Assembly: GCF_900107755.1 (NCBI RefSeq)
Contig: NZ_FNQR01000003.1
Span: 124,001 to 188,000, forward strand
Direction: 5' to 3'
Origin: Thalassobacillus cyri
Lineage (GTDB): Bacteria > Bacillota > Bacilli > Bacillales > Halobacillaceae
DNA length: 64,000 bases
In this document: positions 16,805-26,009 of the stretch, in pieces
Layout of the letters: each line of letters starts with the position of its first letter
Numbering within the stretch: position 1 is the stretch's first letter
Translations under genes and position numbers: made by a program
Notes under the pieces: model-generated
The model's input: the letters and a program-made list of their open reading frames with translations, nothing else
The model's database searches: none
What the model was told of the DNA's origin: nothing

Positions 16805-17863
16805 ATGACTCAAAGGAACAGACCTTATTTAATTACGAGAAACCTGGCACCAGAAAATCAGGAATCCCCTATCCACTTTTTAAAACCTGTCGTGATTCCT
16901 CCAAGATTTTTATATCGAAGAAATCACTTCCCCTACCCGGAAAAAGAACTCCCATCAAGTGAATTATTCATCAATGGGCTAGTAAATCGACCGCTTAGAA
17001 TCCCTTATCACTACCTGCTTCAAATGGACCCTGTCGACTTGGATGTCACTTTGGAATGCGCTGGTAATAAGCGGGCTCACTTTGAGCCAAAAGTATTTGG
17101 GGAGCAATGGGAATCGGGTGCCATTAGCAGAGGGGTTTGGACAGGAGTACCACTACGGACGCTGCTCGACTATGCGGGAGTCAGCCAAAACGCAGTAGAA
17201 ATTGTATTCACAGGAACGGACCATGGGAAACGGGAGGATATGGATAAGGAAGTATTCTTTCAAAGAAGCCTGCCATTGAAGAAGGCACTTCATCCAGATA
17301 TTATTATAGCATTTCAATATAATGGTAATCCTATTCCTTATAAACATGGCTGGCCTTTCCGGCTAATTGTGCCAAATTGGTATGCCATGGCTTCCGTAAA
17401 ATGGCTCCAAACTATTACAGTCATCGACCACAATTTCCAAGGCCCTTTCCAAACCACAGACTATGTATACTACCCTCATAAAGAAAATGACAATGGTAAG
17501 CGTCCGGTAACAACCCTGCACGTGAATTCAACGATCCAACAACCGCTTGATTATACACAGCTGGATACTGGTACACATACAATCAGTGGTATTGCCTGGA
17601 CTGGAGAAGGAACGATTAATGAAGTCAGCATCAGTCTGGATGAAGGGAAAAGCTGGCATACTGCTAAACTTAAAAACAAACCTTCCGGGAAATATTCCTG
17701 GAAGGTATGGAGCTATACATGGCATGTACAGGAAACCGGGGAGTATACTATCTTGGCTAAGGCCAAAGATTCAAAGGGGCGCACACAACCACTCGTCCCT
17801 TTCTGGAATCGCAAAGGGTATGGCTACAATGCCGTGTCCACCATCCATGTCAAAATTGTGTAA
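16805..17863 (+). CDS. Sulfite-oxidase-family molybdopterin enzyme
   Basis: A 352-residue soluble protein with two domains. Residues ~40-220 are the oxidoreductase molybdopterin domain, with the molybdenum-ligand cysteine in DVTLECAGNKR and the family motif YKHGWPFRLIVPNWYAMASVKWL. Residues ~235-350 are the Mo-co dimerisation domain (ISGIAWTGEGTINEVSISLDEGKSW). I see no signal peptide, heme or cytochrome domain, so it is a cytoplasmic or non-classically exported member. It may oxidise sulfite or a related compound; its closeness to the sulfur operon at 18.2-20.6 kb makes that attractive but unproven. Confidence 0.9.
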   Translation: MTQRNRPYLITRNLAPENQESPIHFLKPVVIPPRFLYRRNHFPYPEKELPSSELFINGLVNRPLRIPYHYLLQMDPVDLDVTLECAGNKRAHFEPKVFGEQWESGAISRGVWTGVPLRTLLDYAGVSQNAVEIVFTGTDHGKREDMDKEVFFQRSLPLKKALHPDIIIAFQYNGNPIPYKHGWPFRLIVPNWYAMASVKWLQTITVIDHNFQGPFQTTDYVYYPHKENDNGKRPVTTLHVNSTIQQPLDYTQLDTGTHTISGIAWTGEGTINEVSISLDEGKSWHTAKLKNKPSGKYSWKVWSYTWHVQETGEYTILAKAKDSKGRTQPLVPFWNRKGYGYNAVSTIHVKIV

Positions 17864-17889
17864 TGGTAAGAATCCATAAATCATTAATA

Positions 17890-18147
17890 GAACAAAAGCG
17901 CAAGCGCCTTGCTCACCCCCCGACAAGCTTAAGCCAAGCCTCGTCGTGACGTTTTTTGTACTTTCATTCTAATTAAGTTTAATGAAGGTTTAAAGTATAA
18001 GTAAAACGAAGGCTTTCGCTATAAACCATTGGCGATAAGCCGAGTTTTCCTAATCACAGAGAGGATTGATTTAAGACCTCGAGGGGGTAGGAGCTGGAGC
18101 TGGATTCAGCCCACTTCAAAATGTTATCCCCAATCATTAAATTTTAT
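17890..18147 (+). repeat. Structured repeat, long copy 2
   Basis: About 95% identical by eye to 7869-8129 over its full length, with scattered substitutions and small indels. It shares the same AACAAAAgCGCAAGCGCC beginning and GGAGCTGGAGCTGGATTC end. Both long copies lie next to a terminator. Confidence 0.85.
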
Positions 18148-18159
18148 AACTTCTTAGAC

Positions 18160-18194
18160 AACAAAAAAAGCAGCCCTGTTATGGGCTGCTTTGT
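18160..18194 (-). terminator. Terminator of the sulfur-relay operon
   Basis: AAAGCAGCCC-TGTTAT-GGGCTGCTTT hairpin with a T-run on the minus strand, just past the DUF1641 stop. Confidence 0.85.
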
Positions 18195-18754
18195 CATTTA
18201 TAAAGTTCATTTGGCAGTTTCTTTACAAACGATAGCATTAGACTGAGACCTTTCCGTGTCTCTTTATCGTTCATCATCCGAATCAACTGCACCATGGAAG
18301 GGGGTTCCTCATCAGCTTGCTCCTGTACCGCACGATCAAAAGCACCGACCATACCATCAGCAAGCTCTACAGCTCCTTTTTGTACCAATTCATCTCCAAG
18401 TTCGATTCCTTTGATCGCTTTGTCCATCATGTCGGAAATCATAGGTCCAGTCACAGCGGACTTCATACTTTGAACAAGCTCGGCCGCTTCAACCAAAGTC
18501 TTCAGCGTACCGCTTTCTTCAAGTTTTTTCACCTCCATCAACGTCTGTTGTAAATTCCCGCTAACCTGAGGCAGGACTCTAAGTAAATCAATGGTTTCGG
18601 GCTGAAGGACATCATCGGCAACTTCAATCATTTCCACTACTTTTTCTGCTATCCCTGTCACCATTTCAGCAGTAACAGCCTGCATGGCTGCTTCGGTAAA
18701 AGACTCCAGTTTCACTTTTGTTTCCGCCCGAGGCTCTGTCACTGTCGTAGTCAT
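18194..18754 (-). CDS. DUF1641 protein
   Basis: A 186-residue helical protein of the DUF1641 family (conserved C-terminal MVQLIRMMNDKETRKGLSLMLSFVKKL). In B. subtilis the homologue YrhD neighbours a formate-dehydrogenase-like gene; elsewhere the family accompanies sulfide:quinone oxidoreductases. Here it starts 12 bases after the SQR-like gene ends, so the two are surely co-transcribed. It may be a partner or membrane-recruitment subunit of the oxidoreductase; no reaction is known. Confidence 0.85.
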   Translation of the reverse strand: MTTTVTEPRAETKVKLESFTEAAMQAVTAEMVTGIAEKVVEMIEVADDVLQPETIDLLRVLPQVSGNLQQTLMEVKKLEESGTLKTLVEAAELVQSMKSAVTGPMISDMMDKAIKGIELGDELVQKGAVELADGMVGAFDRAVQEQADEEPPSMVQLIRMMNDKETRKGLSLMLSFVKKLPNELYK

Positions 18755-18766
18755 CCTAACCCCTCC

Positions 18767-19906
18767 TCACAAGATACCTCTGGCATTCAACCAATACAAC
18801 TCATTGTAGACCGATTTAAACCAATGGAGCATGTCGGAAGTCGTTGCCGGTTTAGGCGGGTGCTGATAGTCGAACGTAATCATACTGGCATCCTCGAGAC
18901 TATTTTCTAAAAAGCAGGCGACTTTGCCACTATAACGAGCGGTTTCAGGTCTGCCTTTCACACGGCTGACAAGATTATGCACCAATGTTTCTGACTGATA
19001 GTGAGCAGTCGACCCTGCCTTGCTGATTGGGAGATTAGTAGCATCACCTACCACATAGACGTCATCAGACCCTTCCATTTTCAAACTATAGCGATTGGTT
19101 GGAATAAAGCCATCCTCATCGCCAAGTCCAGAATCGATAATTGCCTTTGCCCCTGTATGTGCCGGGATCGAGATGAGGATGTCATATGGGTGTTCTTCTC
19201 CATCCATCGTAATCGCAGCTTTCTTTTCCGGGTCTACTTCTTCAAGATTAAAAAAGGTCTCATATTCAATGTTCCGTTTTTCGAATTCCGGCAGTCCCCA
19301 ATCAGCTACGGGCTGGAGCGAGTGAATTCGGCCGATTGGATACGTATACTTGATATCTACCTGGTCGCGGACACCTTTTTTCCGAAAATAATCATCCAGC
19401 ATTAATGTGACCTCTAACGGGGCTGCCGGACATTTATGCGGGACATCAATCGTAATCAGAATTTTGCCTTCCTTGAAGTCTGCCAGCTTATCACGCAGCT
19501 TTTCAGCTCCATCTAATGTATAAAAGTTATCTGCTCCCTTTGCCAGGCCCGGAATGCTATTCATATCAGGATGGGAACCAGTGGCAATGACCAGGTAATC
19601 ATAGCTGTATGAAGCCTTTTCCCCATCCAGTCGTTTGGATCCTGGATCGATTTTCTGGATATCGTCATAAACCAGGTTTACCAGTCTGTGGGCCAGCCTT
19701 TCCTGCTTTCGGATAAAGTGTTCCGGCTGTTGCTCATTGAAAGCTATGAATAGATAGCCAGGTTGATAAATATGTTTTTCCGTATTGCTTAATAATGTAA
19801 TTTCTACTTCACTTTTCTTGATTTCCTCCTGCAATTGCCGGGCAAGTCGATTGGCAACCATCATCCCACCGCTGCCCCCGCCAACAATCACTATTTTTTT
19901 CGCCAT
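18767..19906 (-). CDS. Sulfide:quinone oxidoreductase-like flavoprotein
   Basis: A 379-residue FAD-dependent pyridine-nucleotide-disulfide-type oxidoreductase. The FAD motif is IVIVGGGSGGMMVANRLA; YDYLVIATGSHPD and the late VYVVGDATNLPISKAG follow. A cysteine in VPHKCPAAPLE (about 160) matches the conserved redox cysteine of SQRs, and a second lies in VACFLEN (about 330). The third SQR cysteine near residue 128 is not evident. It would oxidise sulfide or persulfide and reduce membrane quinone. It lies in an operon after DsrE-like and TusA-like genes, which supports reactive-sulfur handling. Confidence 0.85.
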   Translation of the reverse strand: MAKKIVIVGGGSGGMMVANRLARQLQEEIKKSEVEITLLSNTEKHIYQPGYLFIAFNEQQPEHFIRKQERLAHRLVNLVYDDIQKIDPGSKRLDGEKASYSYDYLVIATGSHPDMNSIPGLAKGADNFYTLDGAEKLRDKLADFKEGKILITIDVPHKCPAAPLEVTLMLDDYFRKKGVRDQVDIKYTYPIGRIHSLQPVADWGLPEFEKRNIEYETFFNLEEVDPEKKAAITMDGEEHPYDILISIPAHTGAKAIIDSGLGDEDGFIPTNRYSLKMEGSDDVYVVGDATNLPISKAGSTAHYQSETLVHNLVSRVKGRPETARYSGKVACFLENSLEDASMITFDYQHPPKPATTSDMLHWFKSVYNELYWLNARGIL

Positions 19907-19955
19907 AAGAAACGCTCCTTTTATCTACCGCCAGGAAAAGCATGGCAGCAATTGA

Positions 19956-20195
19956 TCATTTCACTTTACGGACAGCAATGTAGTAGTCTTCTCCCTCGAG
20001 TCGTTCATTTGCAATTTCATGCCCCATTTTATTGACCCACTCTGGAATATCGACACGGGACCCTTTATCATCGGATATTAACTCGATTACATCTCCGACT
20101 TGTCCCCGTTTGATTCCTTTTACTAATTCCATCAACGGCCCAGGGCAATAAGTTCCTCTAGCATCCAATTGTTTGGTGATTTCTACTTGACTCAT
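19956..20195 (-). CDS. TusA-family sulfur-carrier protein
   Basis: A 79-residue TusA-like protein with the hallmark CPGPLMEL at about residue 17; the cysteine carries persulfide sulfur. The rest (GDVIELISDDKGSRVDIPEW) also fits. I start at the ATG 20195, eight bases from GGGAGG; the ATG two codons earlier is too close to it. It sits 15 bases after the DsrE-like gene and 49 bases before the SQR-like gene. Confidence 0.92.
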   Translation of the reverse strand: MSQVEITKQLDARGTYCPGPLMELVKGIKRGQVGDVIELISDDKGSRVDIPEWVNKMGHEIANERLEGEDYYIAVRKVK

Positions 20196-20210
20196 AATCA
20201 TTTCCTCCCT

Positions 20211-20612
20211 TTACATTGTGATAACTTGAGCATTGTTGGTCATGCCTAGAAAAGCAGTGACACCGATGACATCATCAAAGACATCAATCATATCTTCTTT
20301 CTTCCACTCCATCAGATCCATCGCCAGCGCGCAGCCATAAACGTTAACTTCACCGAAGTCTTTTCCTTCTTGCAGCAAATGATCGAACAACGGAATCTTT
20401 TTCGCTAAAATTTCCTTGCCGACTACTCCGTACTTAAAATCCGCTTCGTCAAAATTTTTCTTATGGAAAGGGGCTAACGCGTTCATCGTAACGAAAACAT
20501 TCACTTTCATACCTGACATCGAAGCTACCGAACCCACTAATGACCCGGCATGGAGCTTTTCCAAATCCTCTGACATCAAAATCAATGCCAATGAAGGTAT
20601 TTGCTCACTCAT
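20211..20612 (-). CDS. DsrE/DsrF-like sulfur-relay protein
   Basis: A 133-residue protein of the DsrE/F/YchN fold (DsrE2-like, SLALILMSEDLEKLHAGSLVGSVASMSGMKVNVFVTMNAL). The candidate sulfur-carrying cysteine is in VYGCALAMDLM. The ATG at 20612 has AAGGGAGGA six bases upstream; the longer open frame upstream covers the promoter. It is the first gene of DsrE-TusA-SQR-DUF1641 and would pass persulfide sulfur to TusA. Confidence 0.85.
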   Translation of the reverse strand: MSEQIPSLALILMSEDLEKLHAGSLVGSVASMSGMKVNVFVTMNALAPFHKKNFDEADFKYGVVGKEILAKKIPLFDHLLQEGKDFGEVNVYGCALAMDLMEWKKEDMIDVFDDVIGVTAFLGMTNNAQVITM

Positions 20613-20635
20613 TGTTATTCCTCCCTTGTACTTGA

Positions 20636-20668
20636 TGCCTTCATTATACACACAGGGGTATTTGTATG
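20636..20668 (-). promoter_or_regulatory. Promoter with CstR/CsoR-like half-palindrome in front of the sulfur operon
   Basis: On the minus strand ATACCCCTGTGTGTATAAT joins a TATAAT -10 box to an imperfect palindrome, ATACCC / GTGTAT. CstR-type persulfide sensors bind palindromes of the ATACCC-GGGTAT kind, and such repressors control TusA/SQR genes in other Firmicutes. The link is inference; no cstR gene is in the window. Confidence 0.35.
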
Positions 20669-20764
20669 TCTGTGTCATTCGTTTGGCAATAATATGACCA
20701 ATTTTCGACACCTGCCAGTGAAACAGAGGCCTGTGATTGACAAAAAGTTAACAATACGAAGGTA

Positions 20765-20809
20765 GGAAAAAGAAAAAGGATGAATTCTCCTTTTCGAAAG
20801 AATTCATCC
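20765..20809 (-). terminator. Terminator of the MATE gene
   Basis: GGATGAATTCT ... AGAATTCATCC, an 11-bp stem followed by a T-rich tract on the minus strand. Confidence 0.85.
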
Positions 20810-20825
20810 ATGCAAAATTATGACC

Positions 20826-22166
20826 TCATTGTTGCTCAAATAACTGCTTACTGCCCCAATTTCCGTAGAGATAATAAAGGGTGGCTACCACACTGCTAAT
20901 GATAAAACTCACCCCCATGCCTAGTGCAATTCCCGACTCTCCAAACCGATTTGAAAATAGTGCGGTCAAAGGGTAACGGAGAACCCAGAAAGAGATGATA
21001 TTCAGCACTAATACCTGATACATCGCACCTGACGCCCGGACGATGCCATTCAAAATAAAGTTTATGCCTAAGAATGGGTAAAAGAAGGCTACAATGCGGA
21101 GGTACTCACCACCGAAATCAACAGGAGCCTCGTCCTGTACAAATAATTTGATTCCATACTCTCCGAACATCACTAACGCAAGAGCCACAACCATCATAAT
21201 AATCAAAGTATATAACAATCCAAAACGAGCGATTTTATGTACCCTATCCCAATTTTGTACACCGATATTCTGTCCTGCCATACTGTTAACAGCTGTGGCT
21301 AAAGCCATCGGCGGCAGCATCAATACACTATCCAAACGCTGGGCTGCGCTGAAACCTGCTACTACATCCTCTCCAAAAGCTGTAACTACACTCATGATGG
21401 CAGCCACTCCTGCTGATATAACGGCCATCTGAAGCCCGGAAGGAATCCCTAATTGCAGGATTACCGCTACTTCCTGTTTATTTGGAATGGTTGGAATAGT
21501 GAATGGAGCCAAATGGTGTTTAAGAACTATGTAAACCCCGTATAGGAAAGATATTCCCTGTGAAACAACAGTTGCATAAGCCGCTCCTTCAATACCAAGG
21601 TTGAAAACAAAAATGAAGATAGGGTCAAGAATAGTATTCAATAGAACGGCCACTATGACAAACCTGAGCGGGGTTTTGCTGTCTCCTATTGCACGCATGA
21701 CTGTTCCTATGAAGTTATATCCCATTAAGAAAAGGATACCGATAGAATTGATCTGTAAATAGGCTTTCGCCCCAGGGAGCATTGCTTCTGGGGTTCCAAG
21801 CAGCAATAACACCCGTTCAGCCATAACAAATCCAAGCAAACCAAGGACGGTGGATATAAATAATAAAACCACCACAAAAGCATTTAAATATCGCTTCAGC
21901 CCCTCTGTGTCATCCATCCCCTTCTGTTGGGATAAAACCGTCAATGTCGCGTTGTTCAGCCCTATGATGAAGGAAAGCAGAGTAAATATTACGGTACTTG
22001 CAACAGCAACAGCGCCCAATGCATTTCCGCCAAGGAGGTTTCCGACCCACATGCTGTCGATAAATTGATAGGATACCTGCAGCAGATTGGTCAACAGGAT
22101 CGGCCCAGAAAAGGCAACCAGCTGTCTCCCTATATTTCCACTCGTAAAATTATGCTGATTTTTCAT
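20826..22166 (-). CDS. MATE-family multidrug/Na+ antiporter
   Basis: A 446-residue protein with 12 predicted membrane segments in two similar halves, starting with the MATE signature SGPILLTNLLQVSYQFIDSMWVGNLLGGNALGAVAVA. The central linker is at about 220-235. Such proteins export drugs or metabolites in exchange for Na+ or H+. It is monocistronic, divergent from ectA, with its own terminator. Confidence 0.9.
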   Translation of the reverse strand: MKNQHNFTSGNIGRQLVAFSGPILLTNLLQVSYQFIDSMWVGNLLGGNALGAVAVASTVIFTLLSFIIGLNNATLTVLSQQKGMDDTEGLKRYLNAFVVVLLFISTVLGLLGFVMAERVLLLLGTPEAMLPGAKAYLQINSIGILFLMGYNFIGTVMRAIGDSKTPLRFVIVAVLLNTILDPIFIFVFNLGIEGAAYATVVSQGISFLYGVYIVLKHHLAPFTIPTIPNKQEVAVILQLGIPSGLQMAVISAGVAAIMSVVTAFGEDVVAGFSAAQRLDSVLMLPPMALATAVNSMAGQNIGVQNWDRVHKIARFGLLYTLIIMMVVALALVMFGEYGIKLFVQDEAPVDFGGEYLRIVAFFYPFLGINFILNGIVRASGAMYQVLVLNIISFWVLRYPLTALFSNRFGESGIALGMGVSFIISSVVATLYYLYGNWGSKQLFEQQ

Positions 22167-22329
22167 AACTAACTCCTTTCACCTATACTTTATCACTGAA
22201 CAATTGCTGTTTATAATTTTTCCCGCTGGGTATTTAAAGGTTGAACGCTGCTATGACAGTGTTCATCGTTCTATGAGCAGCCTAAAAATAAGCATTATCA
22301 AATGAGGTTATTTACACACAAGGAGGTTG

Positions 22330-22359
22330 ATGACTAAAAAACAGCTAAATAAAAAGTAA
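22330..22359 (+). CDS. Nine-codon micro-ORF MTKKQLNKK
   Basis: AAGGAGGTTG lies directly before ATG ACT AAA AAA CAG CTA AAT AAA AAG TAA. The ribosome site is among the best in the window, but the reading frame stops after nine codons. It may be a leader peptide, a decayed gene start, or chance. No promoter was assigned. Confidence 0.3.
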   Translation: MTKKQLNKK

Positions 22360-22527
22360 TTTTATCCCACTTTTGAAAACCTTATCATATCAAGGGTTTA
22401 ACTTTCTCTTTTTTTAAAACTTTTAGAAAATTATAGGATACTAAAGCATTTTTTAAAGAATTAAGGCTTAAGTGTCACTCAGTATAACTCAGCGACAATA
22501 AACCTCATTCAGCATGATTAAGCTAGT

Positions 22528-22556
22528 TTGATAAAAAAATAAGCTCGATTTAATAT
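22528..22556 (+). promoter_or_regulatory. Putative sigma-A promoter of ectABC
   Basis: TTGATA (22528-22533), a 17-base spacer, then TAATAT (22551-22556). This would start transcription near 22563 and give a 5' leader of about 45 bases before the ectA start. Confidence 0.5.
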
Positions 22557-22606
22557 TATCAAGTATGTAAGGTCACCATTATAAAAAATGGAAAGGAGAA
22601 TCCACC

Positions 22607-23125
22607 ATCACTCAAACGACCAAAGAACGAGCAGTCTCAACCGCAACATTAACATTCAGCGAACCAAACTTGGATGATGGAAAAGCAATGTGGGAATTAG
22701 TAGATAATTCCAGTCTTGATCAAAATTCAGCTTATAAATATCTCATGATGAGTGAGTTTTTTTCTGATACTTGTGTAATAGCCAAAGAAGATGAAAAGTT
22801 AGTTGGATTTGTTACCGCGTTTATCCCCCCTGAACATCCTGATGTGGTGTTTGTCTGGCAGATTGGCGTCGATTCCTCCCAGCGCGGCAAAGGAGTCGCA
22901 TCCAAACTTCTCAATGAACTTGTATCACGAGAAGCATGCCGGGAAGTCCGCTACCTTGAAGCGACAGTCACCCCATCGAATGAAGCATCTCAATCATTAT
23001 TCCGAAGACTAGCACGTGATCACGACACCGAATGCAAAGTGACGGAGCGTTTCACCGAAGAAATGTTCCCGGGTGACGATCACGAAGAAGAATTGAATTT
23101 CCGAATTGGACCATTTAAACGGTAA
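22607..23125 (+). CDS. ectA: L-2,4-diaminobutyrate N-gamma-acetyltransferase (apparent AUC start)
   Basis: A GNAT acetyltransferase that acetylates L-2,4-diaminobutyrate, the second step of ectoine synthesis. The family core is DTCVIAKEDEKLVGFVTAFIPPEHPDVVFVWQIGVDSSQRGKGVASKLL with the acetyl-CoA motif QRGKG. The only ATG/GTG/TTG in frame near the beginning is a TTG at 22670, which would cut off about 20 residues and has no ribosome site. GAAAGGAG lies upstream of ATC ACT CAA ACG at 22607, exactly where an ATG would be expected, and the translation from there (TQTTKERAVSTATLTFSEPNLDDGKAMWELVDNS) matches EctA length (172 residues). Either a rare AUC start or a base error. Confidence 0.85.
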   Translation: MTQTTKERAVSTATLTFSEPNLDDGKAMWELVDNSSLDQNSAYKYLMMSEFFSDTCVIAKEDEKLVGFVTAFIPPEHPDVVFVWQIGVDSSQRGKGVASKLLNELVSREACREVRYLEATVTPSNEASQSLFRRLARDHDTECKVTERFTEEMFPGDDHEEELNFRIGPFKR

Positions 23126-23175
23126 ATTTCAAAATAAATATCAAGTAAACCGATGATAAAACAAGGAGGAAAACA

Positions 23176-24453
23176 ATGACTAAAACTGATATGAATATCT
23201 TTGAAAAATATGAATCTGAGGTACGCAGCTATTGCCGCGGCTTCCCTACTGTCTTTTCTAAAGCGAAAGGTTATAAAATGTGGGATGAAAACGGAAAAGA
23301 ATATATCGACTTCTTCTCAGGAGCCGGGGCGTTAAACTACGGACATAATGATGACCATATGCAGGATAAGCTCGTGGATTATATCAAAAGTGACGGTCCT
23401 ACCCATACGTTAGATATGGCTACGACTGAAAAAGCGAACTTCCTGCAAAAATTCAATGATGTCATTTTGAAACCACGCGACCTGGATTACAAAATCATGT
23501 TCCCTGGCCCAACCGGAACTAACACGGTAGAAAGTGCATTGAAGCTTGCTCGTAAAGTAACTGGCCGTACAGATGTGATCAGCTTTACGAACGGCTTCCA
23601 TGGTATGACAATCGGTTCTCTATCCGTTACGGGCAATGCAATGAAGCGTAAAGGTGCCGGAATCCCATTGAATAACACCGTGACTATGCCGTACGACAAC
23701 TTTGTTGACGAAAGCATGGATACACTGGACTATTTAGAGCGCTTCCTGGAAGACAATGGCAGTGGTGTCGACTTACCTGCTGCAATGATTCTAGAAACTG
23801 TCCAGGGCGAAGGCGGCATCAATGCTGCACGTATGGAATGGCTGAAAAGAGTCGACGAAATCTGTAAGCGCTGGGACATCCTGTTGATCATCGACGATGT
23901 GCAAGCAGGAGTTGGACGTACAGGAACCTTCTTCAGTTTCGAACCAGCAGGCATCAAACCTGACATCGTATGTATGTCTAAATCATTGAGCGGTTACGGA
24001 CTGCCATTTGCAATCACGTTATTCCGTCCAGACCTTGATATCTGGGCTCCAGGTGAACACAACGGAACATTCCGCGGTTTTAATCATGCGTTCATTACAG
24101 CATCTGCTGCATTAGACTATTGGAAAGATGAACAATTTGAGAAGAACATCAAGCAAAAAGCTGCCAAGGTAAAAGATTTCCTTGAAAATATCACAGAGAA
24201 ATATCCTGAACTTCAAGGTACTTTCTGTGGCCGTGGACTGATGGTCGGAATTGAATGTGGTAAGGAAGGTCTTGCCGATGAAGTCGCAGCGGAAGCCTTT
24301 GATCGTGGCTTGATCATGGAAACATCCGGACCAAAAAGCGAAGTATTCAAATTGTTCCCGCCATTGAATATTGATGACGAAGGTCTTCAAAAAGGCTTTG
24401 ACATCATAGAAGAAAGTGTGAAAGCACTAGTAAGCGAACCAGTAACTAACTAA
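23176..24453 (+). CDS. ectB: Diaminobutyrate--2-oxoglutarate transaminase
   Basis: A 425-residue class III PLP aminotransferase that converts aspartate semialdehyde and glutamate to L-2,4-diaminobutyrate, the entry step of ectoine synthesis. It has [65 protein letters not shown] and the PLP lysine in [28 protein letters not shown] precedes the ATG. It lies 50 bases after ectA and 28 bases before ectC in one operon. Confidence 0.97.
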   Translation: MTKTDMNIFEKYESEVRSYCRGFPTVFSKAKGYKMWDENGKEYIDFFSGAGALNYGHNDDHMQDKLVDYIKSDGPTHTLDMATTEKANFLQKFNDVILKPRDLDYKIMFPGPTGTNTVESALKLARKVTGRTDVISFTNGFHGMTIGSLSVTGNAMKRKGAGIPLNNTVTMPYDNFVDESMDTLDYLERFLEDNGSGVDLPAAMILETVQGEGGINAARMEWLKRVDEICKRWDILLIIDDVQAGVGRTGTFFSFEPAGIKPDIVCMSKSLSGYGLPFAITLFRPDLDIWAPGEHNGTFRGFNHAFITASAALDYWKDEQFEKNIKQKAAKVKDFLENITEKYPELQGTFCGRGLMVGIECGKEGLADEVAAEAFDRGLIMETSGPKSEVFKLFPPLNIDDEGLQKGFDIIEESVKALVSEPVTN

Positions 24454-24481
24454 ACTACCAACTAGCCAGGAGGAATCAGAC

Positions 24482-24868
24482 ATGAAAACAGTAAAACTAC
24501 AAGACGTAATCGATTCAGAAAATCACGTAAAAGCAGACACTTGGGAAAGCAGACGTCTGGTTTTGAAAAAAGACAACATGGGCTATTCTGTCCACGATAC
24601 AATCATCAAAGCTGGTACAGAAACACACATTTGGTACCAGAACCATTTAGAATCTGTCTACTGCATCGAAGGCGAAGGCGAAGTAGAAACAGTAAAAGAC
24701 GGAAAAGTATGGCCAATCGAAAAGGATACTATCTATGTGTTGGATCAAAATGACGAACATTACCTGCGCGCCAAAACAGATATGCGCATGGTATGCGTCT
24801 TCAACCCTCCGATTACAGGACAAGAAACTCATGACGAAAATGGTGTTTACCCATTAGTAGAAGATTAA
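24482..24868 (+). CDS. ectC: L-ectoine synthase
   Basis: A 128-residue cupin that cyclises N-gamma-acetyldiaminobutyrate to the compatible solute ectoine. Family motifs include [61 protein letters not shown] and [19 protein letters not shown]. It is the last gene of ectABC and ends at a strong terminator. No ectoine hydroxylase (ectD) is in the window, though the neighbouring degradation genes suggest that hydroxyectoine is also met. Confidence 0.97.
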   Translation: MKTVKLQDVIDSENHVKADTWESRRLVLKKDNMGYSVHDTIIKAGTETHIWYQNHLESVYCIEGEGEVETVKDGKVWPIEKDTIYVLDQNDEHYLRAKTDMRMVCVFNPPITGQETHDENGVYPLVED

Positions 24869-24882
24869 TTGTTTGAAAGCCA

Positions 24883-24912
24883 AAGCTCCCAATCCAGATT
24901 GGGAGCTTTTTT
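24883..24912 (+). terminator. Terminator of ectABC
   Basis: AAGCTCCCAAT-CCAG-ATTGGGAGCTT, an 11-bp perfect stem followed by six T. Confidence 0.92.
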
Positions 24913-25004
24913 CATTTTATACTCTCGACAGTCTTAAGCTCTGTCTGGCTATCTATTACTTTCATGCTATATAATGGATGAAAAAGCATTGGAGGCTCAC
25001 TATA

Positions 25005-25930
25005 ATGAAAGATATATTGATCGATCGTTTTACGAGATATGTCAAAATAGATACCCAGTCTGATGAAAACAATCCGCAGTGCCCTTCTACTCCAGGCCAG
25101 CTTACCCTTGCTAATATGCTTGTCAATGAGTTGAAAGAAATAGGTATGCACGAAGTATCTATCGATGAACACGGTTATGTGATGGCCTTGTTGCCTTCAA
25201 ACACTGATAAACAGGTACCAGCTACCGGATTCCTTGCCCATATGGATACAGCTACTGATTTCACAGGAAAAAACGTCAACCCTCAGGTTATAGAAAATTA
25301 TAATGGTAAAGATATAATCTTGAATTCTATACATAAAACCATTTTGTCACCGGACGAATTTCCGGAACTCGCTGGATATATAGGTCATACGCTTATAACC
25401 ACGGACGGTACTACACTGCTTGGCGCTGATAATAAAGCCGGCGTCACTGAAATTATGACAGCGATGGATTTTCTGCTTAATCATCCTGAAATCAAACACG
25501 GGGATATCCGGATCGCTTTTACTCCTGATGAAGAAATCGGCCGTGGTCCCCACAAGTTCGATGTCGATCGGTTCCATGCGGTATTCGCTTATACGGTAGA
25601 TGGAGGGCCCCTCGGTGAACTCCAATATGAAAGCTTCAATGCGGCAGGAGCCCGTCTCACTTTTAAAGGAAACAGCGTCCACCCCGGTACAGCAAAAGGA
25701 AAAATGGTCAATTCCACTAAATTGGCGATGGAATTCAATGAACGCTCGTCAAACCGATCCGGGGAGGTACAGATGGCTCCCAGCTCTCCTATATGGGTCT
25801 GCCGACACCTAATATTTTTACAGGCGGGGAAAATTTCCATGGGAAATACGAATACATTTCTGTAGAAAATATGGAAAAAGCGACACAAGTCCTTGTGGAA
25901 ATCGCCAGATTATTTGAAAAGCAGGCATGA
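25005..25930 (+). pseudogene. pepT: Peptidase T, internal deletion with frameshift
   Basis: The first ~245 residues are a good M20B tripeptidase T ([47 protein letters not shown]). After [11 protein letters not shown] at about 25750 the sequence jumps in another frame to [59 protein letters not shown] and a stop at 25930, the normal C-terminus. About 110-120 residues between are gone, including part of the lid domain and late catalytic region, and the remaining open frame ends out of frame at 25865. Intact PepT is about 410 residues. The gene is very likely inactive. GGAGG lies nine bases before the ATG at 25005. Confidence 0.9.
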
Positions 25931-26009
25931 GGTATAAAATTCATGTGTGAAACCAACCTCTAACGGGTAATACCAAAAGGGAGATTATTGATTTTTGGGG
26001 GAGTGCAAA

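Larger units (their letters stand above)
22167..22606. other. Regulatory region between the MATE gene and ectA
   Basis: About 440 AT-rich bases. It holds the ectA promoter, a nine-codon micro-ORF with a perfect ribosome site (listed separately), and short CTCAG/ATTCAG direct repeats at about 22477-22515. No longer gene is supported. Confidence 0.6.

Noticed and set aside
22670-23125. ectA starting at TTG 22670
   Set aside because: No ribosome site, and about 20 conserved-looking N-terminal residues would be lost; the ATC at 22607 fits better.
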